The notes beneath the pieces were generated by a model. It ran no database searches. It was not told the DNA's origin and saw only the letters and a list, made by a program, of their open reading frames with translations. A program made the position numbers and the translations under genes. A stretch of 23,582 nucleotides of DNA from Bacillota bacterium (lineage in GTDB: Bacteria > Bacillota > Clostridia > DSM-8532): assembly GCA_023410885.1 (NCBI GenBank), contig JAEYPI010000040.1, forward strand, positions 1 through 23,582, given 5' to 3'. Below, in pieces: positions 14,609 to 22,919 of this stretch; within the stretch, counting starts at the first letter, position 1; every line of letters starts with the position of its first letter.

Positions 14609-16798
14609 TTACTTATACTGCTGGCGCTCACTGCCATCAAATCTGATTCTGTAGAGATTGTAGTTGTCATCCCAATTATAGTAATAGATCCAGTCATCAA
14701 CGATATAAATACCGTGAGCATTATCACTGCATAGCTTTATTTCTCCTGTGCCGTCCTTTTTGATTGCATATAGGCTATTTTGCTCCTCTTCATCCGTAAA
14801 AAATAACCAATCTCCAAAGCTATTGAGATCATCTATGCAGCGGTTGGAAAACAGGCTTGCTCCCGACCCATCCAGGCGGGCTCTTTTAAAGTTGTGATTA
14901 CTGCTGACAGAATAATAGATCCACGAATCATCAATAATGAAAACATCAGCGTAAATACCTTCAATCTGAGTGTTTTCGGTACCATCCAGACGAACCTTGA
15001 ATAACTTTGCCGATTCAGTGTTGTAATAAATCCAGTCATCCATTACAAAATAGACCTTGGGCAAATCTTCCATGATTGTGGGATTCGTCAGTCTCAGCTT
15101 GTTTGTACCATCGGGATCCATGCAGTATAAACCCCACGTTTCGGGACCAAAGTTATTCAGATAGTAAATTTTATTGTTCTTAACAAATAAATTAACAGGA
15201 TTCGTACTATCTGGAACTTCCACATATATCCCTGTGTTCAAATCCGCATAGTAAATTGAATAATAGTCATTTATAAAGTAGATCTTGTCTCCAACAACAT
15301 TGAGATCCTCAACGTATGAGCTTTCATAAAAAAGATCACTAGGGGCATCATCAGCGTCTTTGACATAGACCCTTCCCATATCGCCATAATAGACAGTGCC
15401 GTCCTGAGAAGTAACCCGCCCTCCGTAAATAATGTTTCCTTCCGTATTGCCGGCAGTATTGGGAATGACTGTTTTTTGAGGTTTATTCGGTGTTTCTGAA
15501 GGTGTTTCTAAGGGTGTTTCCGAGGGTTTCGCCGCAGGTGTATCGAGGATAGCTTCTTTTGTGACCGTTGGGCTTAATTGCAAGTCTGAAGGCGAACCTT
15601 CATGCTTATTCATAAACCGATTGCCCACCAGTATTCCGAGAGCCAGTAAAATAACTGCTGCAATAATGGAGCCTGTTGTTCTTCTAAGCTTTAGCTGCAA
15701 TTCAGGATGAGGACTGCTTTCAAGTGTTTTTTTCTTCTCTTCCTTCAGTATGGGCATTTTGGAGTAAGCATGGGCTTCTGCATGATCATCAGCTTCCGGA
15801 GTGTCCTTTAATAATTCTGAAGCAATCAAGGCTTCATAAAGCTCGCTCATATTCTGATAGCGATTCTTCTGCAATATAGCCAAGCCTTTAAGAAGCGCCG
15901 CTTCCTTTACTTGATTAAGGTTCACACCTAATTTTGTAGGAGGCTCAAGCGTATCTTCATGAATTCTTTCCATGGACTCAGGAGGGGTCTTTCCGGTAAT
16001 GGCCTTGTAAATAGTGGCACATAGCGCATAGACATCTGTCCAGGGCCCTTGAATGCCGCGGGTTCGGTACTGTTCTTCAGGGGCATAACCGGGCTTTAAA
16101 AGCACAGAAAGACTCTTTGCGCCGTCGGTGGATATATCCCGGGCAGCACCAAAATCCAGCAGCTTGATTTCCCCACCCGGAGTAATCATAATATTGTCCG
16201 GGCTGATATCCCGATGGATAATCCCCTTCTCGTGCATCTGGGTCAGAGATTTTATCAGGGGTTTCACCCACTCCAACACCTGATAGACCGGCAATTTTCC
16301 GCCCTCTTTGGTGAGATACTGTTTGAGGGTGATGCCTTCCACATATTCCATGACAATATAGCCGGTGCCGTTTTCCTTAAAAAAGTCCTTGACCGATACA
16401 ATACTGCGAAGAGAGTAGAACTTGGCAAGGCTCTTGGCTTCACCGACAAATTTGTCTAGACCGTTGAAATAAGCCTCGTGCTTATCTCCCGAAAATGGGG
16501 TGACGGTTGTGGTAGTCGTGGTTTCACGGGTCACAAAGCCGGAAGGGTAGTATTCTTTGATGGCCACCTTCATATCCAGATTCAGGTCCCACCCCAAATA
16601 AGTGATGCCAAAGCCGCCTTCTCCTAAAACTCTTCCGACCAAATACTTGCCGTTCAGAATTATCTGGGGAGGGAGCTGGTGGGCAGACCGCTCGGCTGTA
16701 TCATCCTGCCATCCGCAATGGGGGCAGGGCGCTTGCTTGTTTTCCACTCTTGTCATGCAGCCCAAGCAGAGCTGGTTGGTGTCAATGAAATTACTCAT
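14609..16798 (-). CDS. Zinc-ribbon transmembrane Ser/Thr kinase with WIYY-repeat (DUF5050-like) ectodomain (kinase 2)
   Basis: 729 residues. Zinc ribbon Cys 11, 14, 25 and 28; kinase domain with GEGGFG (59-64), K81, E120, HRD (195-197), N202, DFG (215-217) and APEEQY (239-244). A poly-Thr insert sits at 93-98. One TM helix (376-395) and a Ser/Thr/Pro stalk with SETP units (about 425-440) lead to an ectodomain (about 455-729) of repeats of the form W-I-Y/F-Y ... R/L-x-D-G-T/S, typical of DUF5050-like beta propellers. The kinase is inside and the propeller outside, so it is a receptor kinase for an unknown ligand. ATG 16798 has GGGGGAG 8 bases upstream and follows the kinase 3 stop by 19 bases, so the two are co-transcribed. 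Its kinase-coding DNA is very close to that of kinase 1, which indicates recent duplication. Confidence 0.9.
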   Translation of the reverse strand: MSNFIDTNQLCLGCMTRVENKQAPCPHCGWQDDTAERSAHQLPPQIILNGKYLVGRVLGEGGFGITYLGWDLNLDMKVAIKEYYPSGFVTRETTTTTTVTPFSGDKHEAYFNGLDKFVGEAKSLAKFYSLRSIVSVKDFFKENGTGYIVMEYVEGITLKQYLTKEGGKLPVYQVLEWVKPLIKSLTQMHEKGIIHRDISPDNIMITPGGEIKLLDFGAARDISTDGAKSLSVLLKPGYAPEEQYRTRGIQGPWTDVYALCATIYKAITGKTPPESMERIHEDTLEPPTKLGVNLNQVKEAALLKGLAILQKNRYQNMSELYEALIASELLKDTPEADDHAEAHAYSKMPILKEEKKKTLESSPHPELQLKLRRTTGSIIAAVILLALGILVGNRFMNKHEGSPSDLQLSPTVTKEAILDTPAAKPSETPLETPSETPNKPQKTVIPNTAGNTEGNIIYGGRVTSQDGTVYYGDMGRVYVKDADDAPSDLFYESSYVEDLNVVGDKIYFINDYYSIYYADLNTGIYVEVPDSTNPVNLFVKNNKIYYLNNFGPETWGLYCMDPDGTNKLRLTNPTIMEDLPKVYFVMDDWIYYNTESAKLFKVRLDGTENTQIEGIYADVFIIDDSWIYYSVSSNHNFKRARLDGSGASLFSNRCIDDLNSFGDWLFFTDEEEQNSLYAIKKDGTGEIKLCSDNAHGIYIVDDWIYYYNWDDNYNLYRIRFDGSERQQYK

Positions 16799-16817
16799 TT
16801 ATGTACTCCCCCTCTGA

Positions 16818-19235
16818 CTAGTCTTCAATCCTATACCACCCTGGCCCCATGGGCTCATAATAGAAATACATAAATCTGCCGTCAGAAGTTGGATGGAACA
16901 CAAATGTAGGGTCGGTGCTGGTGAATGAATAAGGTAGGATTTCATTGTCGCTGCCGTCGAGACGGGATTTAAAGACCACTCCATTATCATCTGAATAATA
17001 AATCCAGCCGGCCGAAACATGAATACCATTGTACTCAGGTATAATTTGTTTCTTGTCCGAACCATCCAGCCGACTGCGGGTTAAGCCGTCTTCGTAATAA
17101 TACAGATAACCATTGGCAGAAAAGGCTGTAGCTATATTGCTTGTAACCTTTTCGAAATCCTGTCCGTTTATTCGTACCCTGTATGGCGCCCAGTCCGGAT
17201 TCAACCCCACAAAATGGATCCAGCCGTCGTAAACGCAGGTTATTGCGCACCAGGACCAATCCTTACCCAAGTTCAGCACAGTTTCCTGGCTGGACCCATC
17301 CAGCCTCATCCTGCTTATTTTACAGTCACTGTAATCATTAAAATAGAGCCATCCCTGATCGATGGCCATATACCCGACGGATTCTCCCCGATATAAGGTC
17401 CTTTCCCCCGACCCGTCAAGATTAGCGATGCAGATGGAACCTCCGGATGCGTCATTCCTGCTAAAGAAGATTACATCTTTCCCTGTTTCAGGATGCTTGC
17501 AGATGATGAACGCATCCACCGGCCCCGTTATGACTTCTGACAAGTCCACGCTCACATTACTGGGCCCACCCGAAAGCTGATAATAAACTTCATTGGGCAA
17601 AGACTCCTCTAGATCAACTGAAAATTTCATTAGGCTGCCGTAGTTACTATAATAAAAGCAGTCCTTCCACACCTTCTTATTGGTGCTGTGGAAATCCAAA
17701 GAAAGGTAATGATCAGGATATACGCCTGAATTTTGTCCGGAAATCGGAGTTTCGGATAGCGGAGTCGTGGTCGCGGATGGCGGAGTCGTGGTCGCGGATG
17801 GCGGAGTCTCTGTTGCGGATGGCGGAGTCTCTGTTGCGGATAGCGGAGTCTCGGATGGCTGCATAGAAGACGGAGCATCGCCGCCCATTGGGCCGCCGGG
17901 TTCATTCGATTTGCCTGGCTGATCTGTGGACACAGGGTTTGAAGCCTCAGCCGTGCTGTCGGATTCAGGTATATCCCGCTGTCCCTGAACATTTTCACCG
18001 GGACCTTTTAACATCACAAACGCTATAACTACAGCAACAACCAGTATTGCACACGTTATCAATACCTTGGTCAGACCAAATTTCTTAATAGCTTTCCGTG
18101 GGGTCTCTGCTTCGTTTGTATCTGCCTTTACATTCAATGGCCTCTCAGAAGGTCTGGCGTGCGATATATCTTGTCTTTTAGGCTCATAGCCGGTATTTTG
18201 TTTGTCTTTTGGTATGGCCATCGTAGCCCCAATAAAATCCGTTGTATCATGAGGTAATGAAAAGAGTGCGCCATAAAAATCTTCAATGCTCTGATACCGG
18301 TCTTTTTGAAGTATGGCAAGCCCTTTTAAAAGGGCATTCTCCTGAGCCTCATTCAGACAGACGCCCAGCTTTGACGGCGGGACCAGTATATCTTCGTGCA
18401 TGCGTTCCATGGATTCCGGTGGTGTCTCACCGGTTATCATCTTATAAAGAGTGGCACTTAAGGCGTATATATCGGTCCAGGGCCCTTGGCTACCACGGGA
18501 CCTGTATTGTTCCTCCGGTGCATAACCAGGCTTTAATAAAACCGATAGACTCTTGGCCCCATCAGTTGAGATACTTCGGGCAGCACCGAAATCCAAAAGC
18601 TTAATATTCCCTTCACGGGTTATCATGATATTATCAGGGCTGATATCACGATGGATAATATTAGCTGCATGCATTTGTCCAAGGGATTTCATCAGAGGCT
18701 TCACCATATCGAAGACTGTGCTGGCAAGGAGCTTCCCTCCTTGCTCCTTAAGATACTGCTTAAGTGTGATACCATCCACATACTCCATGACAATATAGGC
18801 TGTACCGTTTTCCTTGAAGAAATCCTTCACCGAGACAACACCGGGAAGACTGTAAAACTTGGCCAGACTTTTGGCTTCACCTACAAACCGGGTAAGTCCA
18901 CCGAGGTAGGCCTCACGTTTGTCACCGGCAAACGGCGTCACAGTGGTCGTGAAAGTTGTTTCTCTGGACACGAACCCCGACGGATAATATTCCTTTATGG
19001 CAACCTTCATATCCAGATTGAGGTCCCAGCCAAGGTAAGTAATACCAAACCCACCTTCTCCCAGAACCCTCCCCACAAGGTACTTGCCGTTAAGGATTGT
19101 CTGGGTTGGGAGCTGGTGGGGCGACCTTTCGTCATTGCTGTCCAACCAGCCACAATGGGGACAGGGGGCAGTATTGTCTTCTATGGATGCCATGCATCCC
19201 ATGCATAAACGCTCCGGATTAATTCCATTAATCAT
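16818..19235 (-). CDS. Zinc-ribbon transmembrane Ser/Thr kinase with WIYY-repeat (DUF5050-like) ectodomain (kinase 3)
   Basis: 805 residues from ATG 19235. This start has GAGGAG 7 bases upstream and puts the zinc-ribbon cysteines at 11, 14, 25 and 28, exactly as in its two paralogues; the frame's TTG at 19250 does not. Kinase landmarks: K81, HRD at 195-197, DFG near 215-217 and APEEQY. The activation region and T-rich insert match kinase 2. A TM helix lies at about 391-410. The stalk contains tandem seven-residue PPSATxT units (about 466-497), then a propeller-like ectodomain (about 505-805) with WLYF, WIHF, YLYY and WIYY blades ending in R-L-D-G-S. It should work as a receptor kinase with a different ligand surface from kinase 2. 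It is the first gene of its unit, behind the palindromic promoter region. Confidence 0.9.
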   Translation of the reverse strand: MINGINPERLCMGCMASIEDNTAPCPHCGWLDSNDERSPHQLPTQTILNGKYLVGRVLGEGGFGITYLGWDLNLDMKVAIKEYYPSGFVSRETTFTTTVTPFAGDKREAYLGGLTRFVGEAKSLAKFYSLPGVVSVKDFFKENGTAYIVMEYVDGITLKQYLKEQGGKLLASTVFDMVKPLMKSLGQMHAANIIHRDISPDNIMITREGNIKLLDFGAARSISTDGAKSLSVLLKPGYAPEEQYRSRGSQGPWTDIYALSATLYKMITGETPPESMERMHEDILVPPSKLGVCLNEAQENALLKGLAILQKDRYQSIEDFYGALFSLPHDTTDFIGATMAIPKDKQNTGYEPKRQDISHARPSERPLNVKADTNEAETPRKAIKKFGLTKVLITCAILVVAVVIAFVMLKGPGENVQGQRDIPESDSTAEASNPVSTDQPGKSNEPGGPMGGDAPSSMQPSETPLSATETPPSATETPPSATTTPPSATTTPLSETPISGQNSGVYPDHYLSLDFHSTNKKVWKDCFYYSNYGSLMKFSVDLEESLPNEVYYQLSGGPSNVSVDLSEVITGPVDAFIICKHPETGKDVIFFSRNDASGGSICIANLDGSGERTLYRGESVGYMAIDQGWLYFNDYSDCKISRMRLDGSSQETVLNLGKDWSWCAITCVYDGWIHFVGLNPDWAPYRVRINGQDFEKVTSNIATAFSANGYLYYYEDGLTRSRLDGSDKKQIIPEYNGIHVSAGWIYYSDDNGVVFKSRLDGSDNEILPYSFTSTDPTFVFHPTSDGRFMYFYYEPMGPGWYRIED
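17760..17843 (-). repeat. Four 21-bp tandem repeats in the kinase 3 stalk
   Basis: Units at 17760-17780, 17781-17801, 17802-17822 and 17823-17843. The first two are identical, the next two differ in a few bases, and partial units lie on both sides. Each encodes seven residues of a Pro/Ser/Thr stalk. In-frame 21-bp units allow the stalk to lengthen or shorten between strains without breaking the frame. Confidence 0.9.
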
Positions 19236-19242
19236 AATAGTA

Positions 19243-19248
19243 CTCCTC
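19243..19248 (-). promoter_or_regulatory. Ribosome binding site deciding the kinase 3 start
   Basis: GAGGAG on the minus strand, 7 bases before ATG 19235. It lies inside the longer frame that would begin at TTG 19250 and therefore rules out that start. Confidence 0.85.
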
Positions 19249-19278
19249 AAACCTTGAGACCCCTATTTTTCCATTACC

Positions 19279-19323
19279 ATTCTAAACTATATTTTTTGGT
19301 GTTTGTTCCTATAAATTATAGGA
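19279..19323 (-). promoter_or_regulatory. Promoter A with palindromic operator, upstream of kinase 3
   Basis: The minus strand has the perfect 17-bp palindrome TCCTATAATTTATAGGA (19323-19307), then ACA-A-AC, then a -10 TAGAAT (19284-19279). The palindrome centre lies 31 bases from the -10, the same as in the copy at 14534-14579, and the flank GGAACA is shared. No convincing -35 TTGACA is present, so an activator binding near -43 is plausible. A start near 19272 gives a leader of about 37 bases. The palindrome itself contains TATAAT, so it could instead be a second -10 region. Confidence 0.6.
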
Positions 19324-19340
19324 TGGCTAACGTATCGAAT

Positions 19341-19389
19341 AAACAAAAGCCCGATTATCCTTTATTTTTGGATAATCGGGCTTTTGTTT
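19341..19389 (-). terminator. Intrinsic terminator of the carbohydrate operon
   Basis: A perfect 20-bp inverted repeat (19341-19360 with 19370-19389) around a 9-base loop. The core is GCCCGATTATCC pairing with GGATAATCGGGC, and the outer arms supply A and T runs. It lies 21 bases after the nagA-like stop on the minus strand and separates that operon from the kinase 3 promoter. By symmetry it could work on either strand. Confidence 0.92.
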
Positions 19390-19409
19390 TGGCTGGTATG
19401 TAGAATTGT

Positions 19410-20588
19410 TCACCCTTGAACAACTTTACCGCTGCAAATGACATGCTGTATCTCAATATTATCATTGAAAATGACGAGATCTGCAATTTTCCCTGTTTCT
19501 AAGCTACCTCTATCACTATCGATGTTCAGAATCTGTGCGGGAGTCAGAGTCATCATTTTAACGCTATCCACCAAAGGTATTCCCGCAATTTTATAAGCCG
19601 TTCTTATCAGCCGGTCTGCTGTCGCAATACTTCCCGCAAAAGCAGACCGATCCGGGAGCTTGGCCACACCGTCTTCAATGATAATCCTCTGACCATTCTC
19701 CAGGCTTCCGGTAATGGATTCAGTTACGTTCAGGCCCGTACACCGCAGAGAATCTGTGATGAAGCAGGTTTTGTCTGTTCCCTTCAGGCGATAAACCATA
19801 TGCAGCAATTCAGGAGGAATATGGCATCCGTCAGCAATTACTTCCACTGTCAAATCCTCTAATGCATAGGCACTTTCAATAACACCAAGATAACGGAATC
19901 CGCTGCGGCGTGTTATGGTGGACATTGCCGAATATAAATGGGTAACATGGGTATAGTGATGATCCCTTGCCGCTTTTATGGCAGCATACTCCGCATTGCT
20001 GTGGCCGATACTTGGCAAAATTCCATGCTCATGCAGATAATCGCCCATTTCCAACGCGCCTTCCAACTCGGGAGCAACCGACCAGCGTTTAATATCGCCG
20101 TCTGCATACGAAATAATGTCGGAATACTCCTTAACATCCGGATCCTTTATATACTTCGGATCCTGGGCTCCCCGTTGTTCCATGCTGAAATAAGGTCCTT
20201 CAAAATGAAGGCCAAGCATATACGGCTCAACGCCCAAGACTTCCCGGGCTTCGCGGAAGCTATCGATTGCACGATACATCTCCTCAAAACCTGCAGAAAG
20301 CGTTGTTGGCAGGATGGTTGTCGTTCCATGCATCAGATGCGTTCTGCAAGCAGTTACGAAAGCCTCTGTAGTGCCATCCATGAAATCAGCACCGCCTGCA
20401 CCATGTGTATGCATGTCGATAAAACCCGGTGACACATAATTCCCCCCTGCATCAATAACCTCTACGTCACTAATGTTGGGAACGTCGCCAAAATAAATCT
20501 CACCAATTTGGTGATCAACCAGTAAAAGCCCGCCTTTCTCAATCCGATCATGCAGAATCAATTGAGCATTTTTAATTATTGTTCTCAT
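19410..20588 (-). CDS. nagA: N-acetylglucosamine-6-phosphate deacetylase family protein
   Basis: 392 residues, the usual length for NagA, an amidohydrolase-superfamily enzyme that converts GlcNAc-6-phosphate to glucosamine-6-phosphate and acetate in the cytoplasm. Metal and active-site motifs: HTHG (H60, H62), HFEGPY (E130), GHSNA (H196), THLYSAM (H217) and ITDS (D279). The usual HLFNAM motif reads HLYSAM, with Ser at the position of the substrate-contacting Asn, so the substrate may differ. ATG 20588 has AGAGG 6 bases upstream, and the gap after the aminotransferase is 11 bases. It is the last gene of the operon, followed by a strong terminator. The partners (aminotransferase and Gfo/Idh oxidoreductase) suggest an unusual amino sugar rather than plain GlcNAc. 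Confidence 0.82.
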   Translation of the reverse strand: MRTIIKNAQLILHDRIEKGGLLLVDHQIGEIYFGDVPNISDVEVIDAGGNYVSPGFIDMHTHGAGGADFMDGTTEAFVTACRTHLMHGTTTILPTTLSAGFEEMYRAIDSFREAREVLGVEPYMLGLHFEGPYFSMEQRGAQDPKYIKDPDVKEYSDIISYADGDIKRWSVAPELEGALEMGDYLHEHGILPSIGHSNAEYAAIKAARDHHYTHVTHLYSAMSTITRRSGFRYLGVIESAYALEDLTVEVIADGCHIPPELLHMVYRLKGTDKTCFITDSLRCTGLNVTESITGSLENGQRIIIEDGVAKLPDRSAFAGSIATADRLIRTAYKIAGIPLVDSVKMMTLTPAQILNIDSDRGSLETGKIADLVIFNDNIEIQHVICSGKVVQG

Positions 20589-20599
20589 AGGGCACCTCT

Positions 20600-21865
20600 T
20601 TACTTTGAAAATACATGGGGGTTGACTTTATCCATTGCTGCAATAATATCAGCAATGTCCTGCTCGGTATATGTAGGGCCAATACCAATTCCCACGCATC
20701 TTTCTAAAATACCGTCCGTATTCGGACAATCTTTGGTATCGAATACAATGTCTTTCCCGTCAAAAGCCGGCCCAAAGGGTGGCATTTCATTATGGGGTAA
20801 AGCTTTACTCTTTATGGGGTATTTATGAATCAGATTGCAGCATGCAGAAGCCAACTGACATGGAATGCCTTCGGCGTTCATATAGCTTATGAACTTTGAA
20901 CCATGTTCCTTTGATGGGAACATCATAATAAATGCAATCCCGCAATCGCCTTCTTCATATCGAACGCTGACTTCCTTCCACGAGGCCACATGCTCTCTAA
21001 GAGCCCCATGCCATTTACGGCAGGTCGCAAGCATGTCATCCATTTTCCGGAGCTGTGCCAGAAGAAATGCTGAGGAAAGCTCATTCATTCGAAGCTGAAT
21101 TCCCGCAAATGAATAAACTTCGTCTGCCAAAGAAGGATTTGTAAGACGCTCAGCAAATGTTTTTCTCACGAAGCCAAGATCGTGGTACCGTACAGCACGG
21201 ACAAACATCTCTTCATTATTTGTAATGACCATGCCGCCTTCACCGCAGGTAAGCGTTTTGTGGGTCTGGAAGCTGAAAATAGCAATGTCACCAATAGTAC
21301 CCAGCATCTTCCCTTGGTAACCGCCACCACAGCACTGTGCACAATCTTCAATTACAATCAGATTATGGGCATGGGCAATTTCCATGATGCGTTGCATTTT
21401 GGCGGGACCGCCCTGGTAATGAACGACTACGACAGCCTTGGTTCTGTCGGTTATTTTCGATTCTAGGTCATCCGGATCTATATTTAGATCCCCCCCAATA
21501 TCTGCAAATACAGGTGTCACGCCCATTGCAACCAGTGCGCAGTAGTTCGAATACCAAGAAAATGATGGAATGATCACTTCGCTGCCCGGCCCCAATTTTG
21601 CCGCGGCAAATGCGCACATCAGCGCTGACGTACCACTGTTCACTGCAAGAGCATACTTTACACCGTAACGTTCTGCAAATACTTTTTCTAATAAATCTGT
21701 TTTTTTCGGATTACCTACCCCATAATGTCGAAACGGACTTTTTTCACGAACAACGTCCGCTAACTCATCCAGTTCCTCCTGTCCTATCATGGATGCGCCA
21801 ATCATATTGGTAGGAAACGGTGTCGTTCTGACAGGATCCCCGCCAGAAAATGCTGATTTTTTCAT
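20600..21865 (-). CDS. DegT/DnrJ/EryC1/StrS-family PLP sugar aminotransferase
   Basis: 421 residues, fold type I aminotransferase. Landmarks: NSGTSAL (76-82) for phosphate binding, IEDCAQCCG with PLP-ring D174 and Q177, and the Schiff-base lysine K203 in SFQTHKTLTCGEGG. The family transfers an amino group, usually from Glu or Gln, to keto groups of sugars or cyclitols; the length and the motif GGGYQGKMLGTIGD recall scyllo-inosose-type aminotransferases. Paired with the Gfo/Idh dehydrogenase directly upstream, it could interconvert hydroxyl, keto and amino groups on one sugar. ATG 21865 has GGGAG 9 bases upstream. Whether the operon makes or breaks down the amino sugar is not shown; NagA favours breakdown. 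Confidence 0.85.
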   Translation of the reverse strand: MKKSAFSGGDPVRTTPFPTNMIGASMIGQEELDELADVVREKSPFRHYGVGNPKKTDLLEKVFAERYGVKYALAVNSGTSALMCAFAAAKLGPGSEVIIPSFSWYSNYCALVAMGVTPVFADIGGDLNIDPDDLESKITDRTKAVVVVHYQGGPAKMQRIMEIAHAHNLIVIEDCAQCCGGGYQGKMLGTIGDIAIFSFQTHKTLTCGEGGMVITNNEEMFVRAVRYHDLGFVRKTFAERLTNPSLADEVYSFAGIQLRMNELSSAFLLAQLRKMDDMLATCRKWHGALREHVASWKEVSVRYEEGDCGIAFIMMFPSKEHGSKFISYMNAEGIPCQLASACCNLIHKYPIKSKALPHNEMPPFGPAFDGKDIVFDTKDCPNTDGILERCVGIGIGPTYTEQDIADIIAAMDKVNPHVFSK

Positions 21866-21890
21866 GATTGATTTCTCCCTTGATTCTCCT

Positions 21891-22916
21891 CTAAAACTCC
21901 CGATGCTCCTTTGAAGATTGATAGATGCGTAAAATCAATTCAACTGCTTTTTTTGCCTCTTCTCCCGAAACTGAGGGTGGTTTTTTATTTGAAATCTCAT
22001 AAATAATTTGTTTCAGCTGCGCCCTATGGTCCACGCAGTCAAATGCTGCAGGGTCAGCAAATGCTTTTGCATTTTTTGCTTCCTTAAATTCTTCAATTTC
22101 ATCGTCGATAGGATCATGATCTCTAAAGCTCCAATGCGCGATCATATTGTCACGTACAACAGCTGTGCCCCGTTCGCCTGTTAACTGTAATTCAGCTGGA
22201 AAGCCTCCATAGGTGGAAGTGGTCGCAATGAATGAACCGATGGCACCGTTTGCAAATTCCAGAGAAGCTACCGCTGTATCCTCGGTCTCAATGCCTTTAT
22301 GCAGTAGCGTACGGGTATAGCCAAACACACGGTTAACGTCTCCTGCCAGCCAAAGCAGCAGATCCACATAATGAATACTTTGATTCATCAAGGCTCCACC
22401 GCCATCCAATGACCAGGTACCGTGCCACAAGGATTCATGATAATATTCAGGGGTCCGGTACCAGCGTACATTGGCGTTAGCATTGATCAATTTTCCGAAT
22501 CGTCCGCTGTCAACTGCTTTTTTCAGAAACTGATAAACTGGCTTATAGCGATTATTGTATATGCCGTGTAATTGTACTTTGCTGCGCTCGCATGCCTGTA
22601 TAACGGCATCTATTCTTTCACAAGTTATTTCAATCGGCTTTTCAATGATGACATGCTTTCCTGCTTTTGCCGCTAAAATGGCAATGTCACCATGGGTTCC
22701 GCTGGGAGTACATATGATAACTGCATCTACATCATCCCGTGCCAACAATTCCTCGTTGGTGGCGCATACGTCAGCACTGCATCTTCCTGCCGCTCGCATG
22801 GCGCTCTCTACTGAATAGGATGATATGGCTACAACTTTAGATTCAGATATGCCCTTAATGGCATCTATATGTTTTTCAGAGATCAAACCTCCGCCAATTA
22901 TGCCTATACCTAACAT
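21891..22916 (-). CDS. Gfo/Idh/MocA-family NAD(P)-dependent sugar/cyclitol dehydrogenase
   Basis: 341 residues. N-terminal Rossmann motif GIGIIGGGLIS (3-13), the family EKP motif at 92-94 and the catalytic region GGGALMNQSIHYVD with H182 and D185. Members oxidise or reduce a sugar or inositol hydroxyl; the substrate cannot be read from the sequence. ATG 22916 lies 3 bases after the amidohydrolase stop, with GGAAGG 7 bases upstream, so translation is coupled. The position next to a DegT aminotransferase suggests it supplies or uses the keto sugar. Confidence 0.87.
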   Translation of the reverse strand: MLGIGIIGGGLISEKHIDAIKGISESKVVAISSYSVESAMRAAGRCSADVCATNEELLARDDVDAVIICTPSGTHGDIAILAAKAGKHVIIEKPIEITCERIDAVIQACERSKVQLHGIYNNRYKPVYQFLKKAVDSGRFGKLINANANVRWYRTPEYYHESLWHGTWSLDGGGALMNQSIHYVDLLLWLAGDVNRVFGYTRTLLHKGIETEDTAVASLEFANGAIGSFIATTSTYGGFPAELQLTGERGTAVVRDNMIAHWSFRDHDPIDDEIEEFKEAKNAKAFADPAAFDCVDHRAQLKQIIYEISNKKPPSVSGEEAKKAVELILRIYQSSKEHREF

Positions 22917-22919
22917 TTA

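Noticed and set aside
13760..16270. Repeated DNA in the kinase genes as a mobile element or CRISPR-like repeat
   Set aside because: The repeated DNA is coding sequence for the conserved kinase core; no terminal inverted repeats, transposase or spacer pattern are present.
16077..16271. Minus-strand alternative-frame open frame whose protein resembles one at 13768-13962
   Set aside because: The similarity comes only from the near-identical DNA of the two paralogous kinase genes; it is the same shadow frame in both.
18242..19208. Plus-strand frames of 120 and 185 residues opposite kinase 3
   Set aside because: Antisense to a well-supported kinase domain, with no domain features of their own.
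4121..19235. Type VI or type VII secretion locus, because kinase, PP2C and FHA genes also occur there
   Set aside because: No Esx/WXG100, EssC, VipA/B, Hcp, VgrG or ClpV-type genes are present in the window.
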